From contig NZ_RJAC01000002.1 of NCBI RefSeq assembly GCF_003999975.1, forward strand, positions 791,869 through 855,868: a DNA stretch of 64,000 bases, read 5' to 3'. This stretch comes from Actinoplanes solisilvae (lineage in GTDB: Bacteria > Actinomycetota > Actinomycetes > Mycobacteriales > Micromonosporaceae). Below the pieces are notes generated by a model that saw only the letters and a program-made list of their open reading frames with translations, was not told where the DNA came from and searched no databases. Position 1 is the first letter of the stretch. Each line of letters opens with the position of its first letter. This document shows, one piece after another, positions 35,992 to 48,971 of the stretch. The position numbers were made by a program, and so were the translations under genes.

Positions 35992-36141
35992 CCCGCGGAG
36001 GGGTCGCCGGTCAGGGACTTGAAGCGGCCCGGCACGTCGGCCAAGTCCGCGCAGGCGACCGGCTGAGCTGTGGAAATGCCGTCCGCACCGCAATCGGCAC
36101 GCTCAATTCGTCCGGTCCCACCCGCCCCAGGGGTGACCCTC
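35988..36141 (-). other. Startless coding-like stretch downstream of the response regulator
   Basis: Just after the response regulator stop, a minus-strand frame with high third-position GC ends PVACADLADVPGRFKSLTG followed by DPSAG and TAG. It has no ATG, GTG or TTG in the intergenic part. It could be the tail of a deleted gene or chance open frame in GC-rich DNA. Confidence 0.2.
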
Positions 36142-36690
36142 TCAGTTCCCCCAGCGCGCCTTCTCGAGCAGAGCAAGAGCCTCACCAGCCGCTTCGTCGC
36201 CACCGGAGCGCAAGACCCGGGCGGCTTCGTCCACAGTCTCGGTAAGCCGCTGCCACTGAGCATCACGCTCACGCGTAGCCTCGGCCTGAGCCTTGAGCTG
36301 CTGAGTCTTGTTCCAGAGATCGACAAAGATGGACACCTTGGCCCGCAGAACCCAAGGGTCGAACGGCTTCGTCAGGTAGTCCACGGCACCAACCGCGTAG
36401 CCCCTCAGTGCGAGTTGGGCATCCCGGTCGGCCGCCGTGAGGAACAGGATCGGCACATGCCGGGTCCGCTCCCGCCGCTTGATGTGAGTGGCAGTCTCGA
36501 ACCCGTCCATGTTGGGCATCTGCGCATCGAGCAGAATCACCGCGAAGTCGTCGGTGAGCAGTTGCTTGAGCGCCGCCTCACCGCTCTCGACCGCCACCGC
36601 CGTAACCGGCAGTCCTTGGAGAATCGCCTCCAGGGCCAACAGATTGTCTTTACGGTCGTCAACCAGCAGGGCCTTCGCGCGCTCCGCCAC
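36142..36690 (-). CDS. Response regulator (receiver domain plus helical tail)
   Basis: A 182-residue protein. The receiver domain has acidic Asp11/Asp12 (LLVDDRKDN), phospho-acceptor Asp55 (VILLDAQMPNMDG), Thr/Ser in FLTAADRD and Lys108 in DYLTKPFD. After it come about 60 residues of charged helix (QLKAQAEATRERDAQWQRLTETVDEA) with no DNA-binding or enzyme domain. It starts 28 bases after the poly-HAMP kinase stop on the same strand, so it is its probable partner and acts through protein contacts. Confidence 0.9.
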   Translation of the reverse strand: MAERAKALLVDDRKDNLLALEAILQGLPVTAVAVESGEAALKQLLTDDFAVILLDAQMPNMDGFETATHIKRRERTRHVPILFLTAADRDAQLALRGYAVGAVDYLTKPFDPWVLRAKVSIFVDLWNKTQQLKAQAEATRERDAQWQRLTETVDEAARVLRSGGDEAAGEALALLEKARWGN

Positions 36691-36718
36691 TCTTCATCCC
36701 TTCCCTGGGCCGAGAATC

Positions 36719-41146
<4,428 letters not shown>

Positions 41147-41236
41147 CCGGCTGGGCCCCCTATCCTCTCTCGCCCGACCGGGTCAATGCGAGGGACGACT
41201 TTGTGCACAGGCCCACCGGCAGGAGAGGATGCATGC

Positions 41237-43279
41237 GTGTCAGTGGAGGCCGATGCGATCGAGGGCACTGGAGCGAGTGGGCTCGTCCGGCGCGTCCGGC
41301 TGCCCAACGACCGGCGCACCCCGGCGGCGGCGCGCGCCCTCGTGCGCTCCGTGCTGGAAGAAGCGGGCCTCGAGCCCCTGCTCAACGAGGCGCTGCTGCT
41401 GACCACCGAGCTGTCGACCAACGCCGTCGTGCACGCGAACACCGAGCTCGACATCGAGGTGCGCGCCGATGCCACTGGGCTGACAGTAACGGTCACCGAC
41501 TTCGCGCCGGGCCCGGTCGAGCAACTCGCGGTCGGCCCGCGTAACGAGACCGTGGACATCGGCGAGGTCGCCGAGCGTGGCCGTGGTCTGCTGCTGGTCG
41601 ACCATTTCGCGAGCCGCTGGGGCACGGTGCACGAGGGCACCGGCAAGGGTGTCTGGTTCCGGCTCGAGCCCGAAGGCGCTGTACGGGAAGCGTCCGCGCT
41701 GGTGCCGGCGTCGGTGAACGCCCCCGAAATGGGGACCCCCAGCGTCGGCGCCCTCAGCGCACTTCTGCAGGTCAACCCCGAGCGCCAGTCCGAGGAGGGG
41801 GTGGCCGAGTTCGCCGCCGACCTGCTCGCCCAGCTCGCCCGCCTCACCGGGGCGGCCGGCGGGGTGATCCGGCTCGACCGCGGCGACGGCGGGGGCCGCC
41901 AGCTCCTGGCCCGTTACGGCCGGGCGCCGCGCGACGACGCCGACACGATCCGGGTGCGGCTGAACGTGCAGCGGCCCTACTCGGGCGAGCTCGAGCTCGA
42001 CGCCTCCCCCACCGGCTATGCCCAGCCGCTGGCCACGCTGGTCGCCGAGCGGTTCTCGCTGCATCTCGAGAACGACCGCCTGCGCCGCGCCGACCTGCGC
42101 CGGCAGACCTGGCTGACGTTCCTGGCCGAGGCCAGCGAGCTGCTGGCCCAGTCGCTCGACGTCAACCTGACGATGGCACTGATCCCGCAGCTCGTGGTGC
42201 CCCGGCTGGGCCAGTGGTGCGCGGTGCACACCACCGACGCCTGGGGCCGGCTGCAGCTCGCCGCGGCGACCCACGCCGACGAGTCACTCCTGCCCCAGCT
42301 GCACGAGACGCTGGCCGAGACCGGGCCCGACTCGATCCTGGCCCGGCTCGAAGAGGCGTCCCGTCTGGGCACCCAGGTGATGCTGGGCTCACCGACCGAG
42401 GGGTTCGCGGTGCCGCTGGTCGCCCGGGGCACCCGGCTCGGCACGCTGGCCGTGGGCCGGCACCACCGCATCCGGCACGACGCCGACGAGGTCAACGTGC
42501 TGGAGGACGTGGCTCGTCGCGCGGCCCTGGCCATCGACAACGCCCGCATCCACGACGAGAGGCACAAGGTCGCCCGTACGCTGCAGGCCTCCCTGCTGCC
42601 ACCGGCGTTGCCCAAGGTCGAGGGCGTCGGGTTCGCGGCGGAATATGTGCCGACCGGCTCCGAGGTGGGCGGCGACTTCTACGACGTGGTGCCGTCCGGG
42701 CCGGAGAGCTGGGTCGTGGTCGTCGGCGACGTCTCCGGCAAAGGCGTGCAGGCGGCCACGGTGACCGGCCTCGTCCGCGACGTGATCCGCATCCTGGTCG
42801 ACGATCACAAGCCGATGACCGAGATCCTCTGCCGGGTCAACAAGACGCTGGTGCAGCGGGGCGGCGGGCGCTACTGCACGCTCGCGATGGCCTCGGTGAC
42901 CCGGCAGGCCGACGGGGTGCTGTCCGTCTGCCTGCACCTGGCCGGCCACGACCGGGCGGTGCTGGTGCACGCGGACGGCAAGACGTCGTTCGTCGGCGAG
43001 GGCGGCACGGCGCTGGGCCTGCTCGAATCGATCACCTCGCCCGACACCGAGGTGCTCCTGCAGCCCGGCGACTCGCTGATCTTCTACACCGACGGGGTGA
43101 CCGAGCGCCGCCGCGGCCGCGAACTGTTCGGCACGTCCCGCCTGCGCGACGCGGCCGGCCCGCTCGCCGGCTACCCGGCCGAGGTGATGGCCGCCCGGCT
43201 GCGCTCCACCACGATCAACTTCTCGGTCGAAGAACCCCGCGACGACATAGCCATCCTGGTCCTGCGGAACGACGCCTGA
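41237..43279 (+). CDS. HATPase-GAF-SpoIIE multidomain phosphatase
   Basis: A 680-residue signalling protein. Residues 1-140 form an RsbW-like ATPase (N box TELSTNAVVHA, G2 box GRGLLLVDHF). The middle holds one or two GAF-like sensor domains (about 170-430; EDVARRAALAIDNARI ends the second). Residues 440-680 are a SpoIIE/PP2C phosphatase (VGGDFYDVV, VVGDVSGKGVQAA, FYTDGVTERR, PRDDIAILVL). It can combine anti-sigma kinase and antagonist phosphatase activities in one chain. GTG 41237 has AGGAGAGG eight bases upstream. It is divergent from the poly-HAMP kinase, 90 bases apart. Confidence 0.9.
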   Translation: MSVEADAIEGTGASGLVRRVRLPNDRRTPAAARALVRSVLEEAGLEPLLNEALLLTTELSTNAVVHANTELDIEVRADATGLTVTVTDFAPGPVEQLAVGPRNETVDIGEVAERGRGLLLVDHFASRWGTVHEGTGKGVWFRLEPEGAVREASALVPASVNAPEMGTPSVGALSALLQVNPERQSEEGVAEFAADLLAQLARLTGAAGGVIRLDRGDGGGRQLLARYGRAPRDDADTIRVRLNVQRPYSGELELDASPTGYAQPLATLVAERFSLHLENDRLRRADLRRQTWLTFLAEASELLAQSLDVNLTMALIPQLVVPRLGQWCAVHTTDAWGRLQLAAATHADESLLPQLHETLAETGPDSILARLEEASRLGTQVMLGSPTEGFAVPLVARGTRLGTLAVGRHHRIRHDADEVNVLEDVARRAALAIDNARIHDERHKVARTLQASLLPPALPKVEGVGFAAEYVPTGSEVGGDFYDVVPSGPESWVVVVGDVSGKGVQAATVTGLVRDVIRILVDDHKPMTEILCRVNKTLVQRGGGRYCTLAMASVTRQADGVLSVCLHLAGHDRAVLVHADGKTSFVGEGGTALGLLESITSPDTEVLLQPGDSLIFYTDGVTERRRGRELFGTSRLRDAAGPLAGYPAEVMAARLRSTTINFSVEEPRDDIAILVLRNDA

Positions 43280-43341
43280 GCGCGTTCCGAAGCCGCCGAA
43301 TCGACCCTTTCTACCGGATATTTCGTGGCATGGTGGATGTC

Positions 43342-43953
43342 ATGGCGAAAACTCAGTACTACACGGCGACGAGCATCGACGGCTACATCGCCGACGAGAA
43401 CAACTCGCTGGAGTGGCTCTTCGACGTCGACGGGGGCAACGAGAACCCCTTCGGCGGGTTCTTCGCGGGTGTCGGCGCGTTCGCCATGGGCGCGACCACC
43501 TACGAGTGGGTGCTCGAGAACGACAACGTGCTGGCCGAACCGCAGAACTGGCACGACCTGTACGGCGACATCCCGTGCTGGGTCTTCGCCAACCGCGAGC
43601 TGCCGCTGGTGCCCGACGCGAACGTCTTCATGGTGAGCGGCGACGTGAAGCGCGTGCACGAGGCGATGCTGGTGGCCGCCAAGGGCAAGAACGTCTGGCT
43701 GGTCGGCGGCGGCGACCTGGTCGGCCAGTTCGTCGATCAGGGCCTGCTCGACGAGATCATCCTGGGCATCGCCCCGGTCGTGCTGGCCGGTGGCGCCCCG
43801 CTGCTGCCCCGCCACCTGACCGCCCAGCACCTCGCGCTCACCGGCGCCGCGCAGATCGGCCGCTTCGCCTATCTCACGTACGCCGTCGGCAGCGAGCCCT
43901 TGGCCGACCGCCAGCCGGCCCCGAGCGAGCGCCGCTACGCCGTCCTGCACTGA
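43342..43953 (+). CDS. Dihydrofolate reductase family (RibD C-terminal-like) protein
   Basis: A 203-residue protein starting MAKTQYYTATSIDGYIADENNSLEWLF, the opening of the RibD_C/DHFR-like reductase family. AFAMGATTYEWVLEN and VWLVGGGDLVGQFVDQGLLDEIIL bind NADPH in relatives. The physiological substrate is unknown and it is not the housekeeping folate enzyme. ATG 43342 is preferred to ATG 43330 on family alignment. Monocistronic. Confidence 0.87.
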   Translation: MAKTQYYTATSIDGYIADENNSLEWLFDVDGGNENPFGGFFAGVGAFAMGATTYEWVLENDNVLAEPQNWHDLYGDIPCWVFANRELPLVPDANVFMVSGDVKRVHEAMLVAAKGKNVWLVGGGDLVGQFVDQGLLDEIILGIAPVVLAGGAPLLPRHLTAQHLALTGAAQIGRFAYLTYAVGSEPLADRQPAPSERRYAVLH

Positions 43954-44058
43954 GTTGGGCTCGGTCGGGCCCAGCAAAGATGATCATGTAGGGCGACGAG
44001 GCCGCAGGCCCGCCCGGCCACGCCCACTCTCGCACCGGCACGGGCCGGCATCAGGCCG

Positions 44059-45189
44059 TCAGAACAGGTCGTGGCGACCGGCCATCTCGATCTCGCGGGC
44101 CAGCTCGGGCGGGGCCGCGACGACGACCACCCGGCCGTTGCGAGCCAGCAGAACGTGCCGGACGCTCTCGACGATGGCGGTGACCTCGGCCGGCGCCAAG
44201 CGGCCCGGCAGCACAGCGTGCACGCTGCCCAGGCCCGCCGAGCCCCGCACCGGCACCGGCCCGCCGGCCGCGTCGCCCAGCGCGTAGAGCGCCGCCGGCA
44301 GATCAGCGGCCGAGACCGACAGGCGCAGTGCCACGTCGTCACGCCGGAACGGATAGATTCCCCACCACGGCGGCGCGACCGGCGTTGTCACCGCCCCGGC
44401 GCCCCAGACATCGGTAAGCCGCGACGCCTGTTCGACTGCCTCGGCCTCGACGCCCTCGAACAGCGCGGCCAGGGTGCCGCCGCGGCCGCCGGCCGGCAGG
44501 TCGACCTCGATCGCGCTGGGCTCGGCCTCGCCGGCCGCCTCGACGAGCTTGCCGAGCTGCAGCGGGGTGGGCGCCGCGATGCCGACCCAGCGGCGGGCCG
44601 GGGGCAGCGGTTCGAGGCGCAACGTCGCCGCGGTGATCACGCCGTCGATCTCGGCGATGCCGGGGCGGCCCTGCTCGCCGTCGGACTCGGCGGCCGTGCC
44701 GGACCGGTCGATGTAGGCCACGCTGGTCACGAACTCGGCCGGGGTGCCGAACCGGTAGCGCAGCGGGCCGGACTCGTTGACCGCGAGCATGCCGCCGACG
44801 GTGGCCGTGCGTGACGGCGGGTCGACCGGCACCCGCTGACTCTGCAGGGCCAGCGCGGCCTGAAGCGCCCGCACCGGCGTGCCCGTCGCGACCTCGACCG
44901 TGCCGCCGTCGACGTCGTGGCTCCACAGGCCGCTGAGCCGGCCGGTATCGATCAGCACGTCGACGCCGTCGCGTGGCCGGCCCCAATCGATCTTGGATCC
45001 GCTGCCGCGCGGGAGAGCACTGAGGCCGCTCTCGGCGATCAGCCGCAGGATGTCGGCGACGGCCTGCGCGGTGGCGGGCACCGCGACGTGACCGGCCCGG
45101 CGGCCACCGACCGTGTCGATCGACCGCGCGACACGCGCATAGTCGGGTCCGCAGATGTCCACAAGCGCGCTCAGCACCTGATCATTCAC
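44059..45189 (-). CDS. FAD-binding oxidase, GlcE-like
   Basis: A 376-residue flavoprotein of the FAD-linked oxidase family. The PCMH-type FAD region includes VAVPATAQAVADILRLIAESGLSALPRGSGSKIDWGRP, then DVDGGTVEVATGTPVRALQAAL and DPPSRTATVGGMLAVNESGPLRYRFGTPAEFV. Length and order fit GlcE, the glycolate oxidase FAD-binding subunit, but no GlcD or GlcF gene is adjacent, so the partner is unclear. GTG 45189 is chosen as the first start before conserved sequence. It is divergent from ptrB with an SOS-like box between. Confidence 0.8.
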   Translation of the reverse strand: MNDQVLSALVDICGPDYARVARSIDTVGGRRAGHVAVPATAQAVADILRLIAESGLSALPRGSGSKIDWGRPRDGVDVLIDTGRLSGLWSHDVDGGTVEVATGTPVRALQAALALQSQRVPVDPPSRTATVGGMLAVNESGPLRYRFGTPAEFVTSVAYIDRSGTAAESDGEQGRPGIAEIDGVITAATLRLEPLPPARRWVGIAAPTPLQLGKLVEAAGEAEPSAIEVDLPAGGRGGTLAALFEGVEAEAVEQASRLTDVWGAGAVTTPVAPPWWGIYPFRRDDVALRLSVSAADLPAALYALGDAAGGPVPVRGSAGLGSVHAVLPGRLAPAEVTAIVESVRHVLLARNGRVVVVAAPPELAREIEMAGRHDLF

Positions 45190-45269
45190 GTCCCGGTTCC
45201 CAACATCCTCGAAGACAGTCGATCTTGCAGAAGCTCGGTGAACGCCCGAAGATCGTCCACTCTGGCATA

Positions 45270-45285
45270 TCGTACACGTGTTCGA
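45270..45285. promoter_or_regulatory. Imperfect LexA (SOS) box
   Basis: TCGTACACGTGTTCGA matches the actinobacterial SOS box TCGAAC-N4-GTTCGA with one mismatch in the left arm. It lies between the divergent GlcE-like and ptrB genes, 71-81 bases from either start codon, so which gene it would control is open. Confidence 0.4.
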
Positions 45286-45355
45286 ATGAGCGCGGTCCGC
45301 GCTCGCAAGAAGTAAAGAAGTCGGGGAAACCGGACCGCCCGGTAACGTAGGTCGG

Positions 45356-47440
45356 GTGACGAATCCGACTCCTGACAGCCCGCCCACGGTCCGCCTGGTG
45401 CCGCACGAGCGCACCTTCCACGGCGACACGGTGACCGACGAATACGCGTGGCTGGCCGACAAGGAGAACCCCCAGACGATCGCCTACCTCGAGGCCGAGA
45501 ACGCCTGGACCGAGAAGGCGACCGCACACCTGGGCGGGCTGCGCGACACGATCTTCAACGAGATCAAGAACCGCACCCAGGAAACCGACCTGTCGGTGCC
45601 CAGCCGCAAGGGTGCGTACTGGTATTACACCCGCACCGAAGAGGGCAAGCAGTACGGCATCCAGTGCCGCGTACCGGTGCGGCCGGGCGAGACCGACCCG
45701 CCGTCGACCACCGACCAGCCCGGCGAAGAGGTGCTGCTCGACGGCAACGCGCTCGCCGAGGGCAGAGAGTTCTTCGCGCTGGGCACGTTCGATGTCAGCG
45801 TCGACGGTGGCTGGCTCGCCTACTCGACCGACTTCACCGGCGACGAGCGGTTCACGCTACGGGTCAAGAACCTGCGCACCGGCGAGGTCCTGGCCGACGA
45901 GGTGCCCGACACCTCGTACGGAAGCGCCTGGTCCTCCGACGGCAGCGCGCTGTTCTATGTGACGGTCGACGAGGCCTGGCGGCCCTACCGGGTCTGGCGC
46001 CACACCGTGGGCCGCCCCTCCACCGACGACGTGATCGTCTTCGAGGAGCCCGACGAGCGGTTCTGGGTCGGCGTCGATCTGACCCGCAGCGAGAAGTTCC
46101 TGGTCATCAGCGCCGGCAGCCAGATCACGTCCGAGGTGCGGGTCATTCCGGCCGAGACGCCGACGGCCGAGCCGATCGTGATCGCCCCCCGCGAGCACGG
46201 CGTCGAATACTCGATCGAGCACCACGGCCACCGCTTCCTCGTGCTGCACAACAAGAACGCCGAAGACTTCGCCCTGTCGTACACGTCGTGTGACAACCCA
46301 GGCGAGTGGGTGGACATGATCCCCCACCAGCCCGGCACGCGCCTCGAGTCGGTCGACGCGTTCGTGCGGCACATCGTGATCTCGCAGCGCCGTGACGGCC
46401 TGACCGGGTTGCGGGTGATCGGCGACGGCAGCACCGACTTCTACGAGATGCAGTTCCCCGAGCCGCTTTACAACGTCAGCCTGGCGGCCAACCCTGAGTA
46501 CGACACCTCGGCCGTACGCATCGCCTACGCCTCGATGGTCACGCCGAACTCGATCTACGACGTCGACCTGGTGACCCGGTCGATGACGCTGCGCAAGCGC
46601 CAGCCGGTGCTGGGCGACTACGACATCGACGACTACGAGCAGTTCCGGGAGTGGGCGTCGGCCCCCGACGGCACCAAGGTCCCGATCTCGATCGTCGCCC
46701 GCAAGGACGCCCCGCGCAACGGCACCGCGCCCCTGCTGCTCTACGGCTACGGCTCCTACGAGCACAGCGTCGACCCGTTCTTCTCCATCGCCCGCCTCTC
46801 GCTGCTCGACCGGGGCGTCATCTATGCCATCGCCCACGTGCGCGGCGGCGGCGAGATGGGCCGCCGGTGGTATGAGGACGGCAAACTGCTGGCCAAGAAG
46901 AACACGTTCACCGACTTCGTCGCGTGCGCGCAGGCCCTGGTCCGCGGGGGGTGGACGTCGTCGCGGCGTCTGGTCGCCCGGGGCGGCTCGGCCGGCGGCC
47001 TGCTGATGGGCGCGGTCGCCAACCTGGCGCCCGACGAGTTCGCCGGCATCGTGGCCGAGGTGCCGTTCGTCGACCCACTGACCTCGATCCTCGATCCGTC
47101 ACTCCCGCTCACCGTGGTCGAGTGGGAGGAGTGGGGCAATCCGATCGCGTCGGCCGACGTCTACGCCTACATGAAGTCGTACAGTCCCTATGAGAACGTC
47201 GCGAAGCTCCGCTACCCGCGCATTCTCGCCATGTCGGGCCTGAACGACACGCGCGTGCTCTACCACGAGCCGGCCAAGTGGATCGCCCGTCTGCGCGCCG
47301 TGGCCCCCGACGGCGACTACCTGCTGAAGACCGAGATGGGCGCCGGCCACGGCGGGCCGAGCGGCCGTTACGACGCGTGGAAGGACGAGGCGTTCGTCCT
47401 GGCCTGGGTCCTCGACGTGCTGGATCTCGCGTCTCGGTGA
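45356..47440 (+). CDS. ptrB: Oligopeptidase B / S9A prolyl oligopeptidase family
   Basis: A 694-residue cytosolic serine peptidase that trims short peptides. The N-terminal propeller begins PHERTFHGDTVTDEYAWLADKENPQTIAYLEAENAW. The C-terminal alpha/beta-hydrolase domain has the nucleophile Ser in ARGGSAGGLLMGAVAN, Asp in MSGLNDTRVLYHEPAKW and His in GAGHGGPSGRYDAW. VRGGGEMGRRWYEDGK and the length fit oligopeptidase B, which cuts after basic residues, better than Pro-specific members. GTG start. It converges with the receiver-PP2C gene, one base between stops. Confidence 0.92.
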   Translation: MTNPTPDSPPTVRLVPHERTFHGDTVTDEYAWLADKENPQTIAYLEAENAWTEKATAHLGGLRDTIFNEIKNRTQETDLSVPSRKGAYWYYTRTEEGKQYGIQCRVPVRPGETDPPSTTDQPGEEVLLDGNALAEGREFFALGTFDVSVDGGWLAYSTDFTGDERFTLRVKNLRTGEVLADEVPDTSYGSAWSSDGSALFYVTVDEAWRPYRVWRHTVGRPSTDDVIVFEEPDERFWVGVDLTRSEKFLVISAGSQITSEVRVIPAETPTAEPIVIAPREHGVEYSIEHHGHRFLVLHNKNAEDFALSYTSCDNPGEWVDMIPHQPGTRLESVDAFVRHIVISQRRDGLTGLRVIGDGSTDFYEMQFPEPLYNVSLAANPEYDTSAVRIAYASMVTPNSIYDVDLVTRSMTLRKRQPVLGDYDIDDYEQFREWASAPDGTKVPISIVARKDAPRNGTAPLLLYGYGSYEHSVDPFFSIARLSLLDRGVIYAIAHVRGGGEMGRRWYEDGKLLAKKNTFTDFVACAQALVRGGWTSSRRLVARGGSAGGLLMGAVANLAPDEFAGIVAEVPFVDPLTSILDPSLPLTVVEWEEWGNPIASADVYAYMKSYSPYENVAKLRYPRILAMSGLNDTRVLYHEPAKWIARLRAVAPDGDYLLKTEMGAGHGGPSGRYDAWKDEAFVLAWVLDVLDLASR

Positions 47441-47441
47441 C

Positions 47442-48971
47442 TCATCGGCGGCGCACGGCGACGACCGCGATGTCGTCGGCCTGTTGCCCGGCGCCGCCGA
47501 GCTCGACCATCAGGCGGCGGCAGAAGGCGTCCAGGTTGGACTCGACTGTCGCCGCCGTGCTCGCCAGGGCGGCCAGTCCCACGTCGATGTCGGCGTCCCG
47601 GCGTTCGACGAGGCCGTCGGTGTAGAGCACGAGCGTTCCGCCCCGGGGCAGGACGAATTCGAGATCGTCGTCGGGGCGGGGCCCGTTGATGCCGAGCAGC
47701 GGGCCGTGCGGTTGCAGGAAGCGCTGTTCCCCGGCCGTGTGCAGCAGCGGCGGCAGGTGACCGGCGCTGGCCATCCGCACCCGGCCCGACTCGGGTTCGA
47801 GCGTGAACAGGCAGATCGTGGCCGAGTCGGCCGGCAGCACGGTCCGCATGAAGTTGTTGACCAGCTTGAGCACGGTTCCCGGTGGGTGCCCCTCGACCGC
47901 GTACGCCCGTACGGCGTGCCTCACCTCGGCCATCACCGTGGCCGCGTGCAGGGAGTGCCCCGCGACGTCACCGATCGCCACCAGCAGCCGCCCGTCGAGC
48001 ATCGTCAGCTCGTAGAAGTCGCCGCCCACCTCGGTCTGCGCGGCCGCCGGCTCGTAACGCATGGCCAGCTCGATGCCGGGCACGGCGGGCAGGTGCGACT
48101 GGAGCAGGCTGCGCTGCAGGGTCACCGCGATGCGGTGTTCCTCGTCGTAGGAGCGCTGCGCCTCGACGGCCGCCGCGACCGTCTGGGAGAGCTGCCGCAG
48201 CACCGGGAAGCCCGGATTCTGACTGCTGCCGGTGACGACCACATAGACCGGTGGCCGGTCGGGACGCAGCCGGGCCGCCGCGACCGCCACCGATTCGCCC
48301 TCGGGCCAGTCGACGATGTTCCAGTCAGCCGCGTCGTCGGTGCGCACCACCGATCCGACCGCGACCTTCTCGTCCGGCAGCGACCATGGGCGTACGCCCG
48401 GGTGCGTGCCCGTCGCGGCGATGCCCTCGCCGTCCGCCGTCCCGGTGAGCACCACGACCGGACCGCCGAAGATCTCGTGCGCGCCCGCCGCAGCCGCCTC
48501 GATCAAACCGCTCAGCGTCGTCGCGGTGTTGATGGCGAGGGTTGCCTCGGCGAGTCGCACCATGCGGGCGGCCAGTGATTCGGCGCGTTGGCGGGCCGAG
48601 TAGTAGCGCAGCACGGCGTGGGCCGTGGCGATGAGCTCGTCGGGTTCGATCGGCTCGACCAGGTAGGCGTCGGCGCCCCGGTTGAGGCCCTGCGTACGGT
48701 CGACGACGTCGACGGCGTGCGCCGACACGTGAATGACGGGCAGGGACCCGTACGCGGGATCGGTCTTGATCGTCTCGCAGACGTCGAAGCCGCTCATGTC
48801 GGGCAGCTTGACGTCGAGAACGACGAGCTCGATGTCCGAGTCGGGCAGCATGCGCAGCGCCTCGGTGCCCGTCTCGGCCTGGCGCACCGTGAAACCGGCG
48901 CGGGTCAGCCAGCTCACCAGCAGATAGCGCTTGGTGGCGCTGTCGTCGACGACGAGGACGGTGCCTTTCAT
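47442..48971 (-). CDS. Response regulator with GAF and PP2C (RsbU-like) phosphatase domains
   Basis: A 509-residue output protein. Receiver domain 1-125 (Asp9/Asp10, phospho-Asp53 in VVLDVKLPDMSGFD), a GAF-like region about 140-270, and a SpoIIE/PP2C domain about 290-509 (VGGDFYELTMLDG, AIGDVAGHSLHAATVMAEV, LVLYTDGLVERRD, ADDIAVVAVRR). Phosphorylation by the upstream kinase should switch the phosphatase, which would dephosphorylate a STAS antagonist. It is the last gene of the stressosome operon, overlapping the kinase gene by four bases (ATGA). Confidence 0.92.
   Translation of the reverse strand: MKGTVLVVDDSATKRYLLVSWLTRAGFTVRQAETGTEALRMLPDSDIELVVLDVKLPDMSGFDVCETIKTDPAYGSLPVIHVSAHAVDVVDRTQGLNRGADAYLVEPIEPDELIATAHAVLRYYSARQRAESLAARMVRLAEATLAINTATTLSGLIEAAAAGAHEIFGGPVVVLTGTADGEGIAATGTHPGVRPWSLPDEKVAVGSVVRTDDAADWNIVDWPEGESVAVAAARLRPDRPPVYVVVTGSSQNPGFPVLRQLSQTVAAAVEAQRSYDEEHRIAVTLQRSLLQSHLPAVPGIELAMRYEPAAAQTEVGGDFYELTMLDGRLLVAIGDVAGHSLHAATVMAEVRHAVRAYAVEGHPPGTVLKLVNNFMRTVLPADSATICLFTLEPESGRVRMASAGHLPPLLHTAGEQRFLQPHGPLLGINGPRPDDDLEFVLPRGGTLVLYTDGLVERRDADIDVGLAALASTAATVESNLDAFCRRLMVELGGAGQQADDIAVVAVRRR

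Noticed and set aside
43954..44058. tRNA or small RNA in the gap after the RibD-like gene
   Set aside because: No cloverleaf, T-loop sequence or strong terminator could be assembled.
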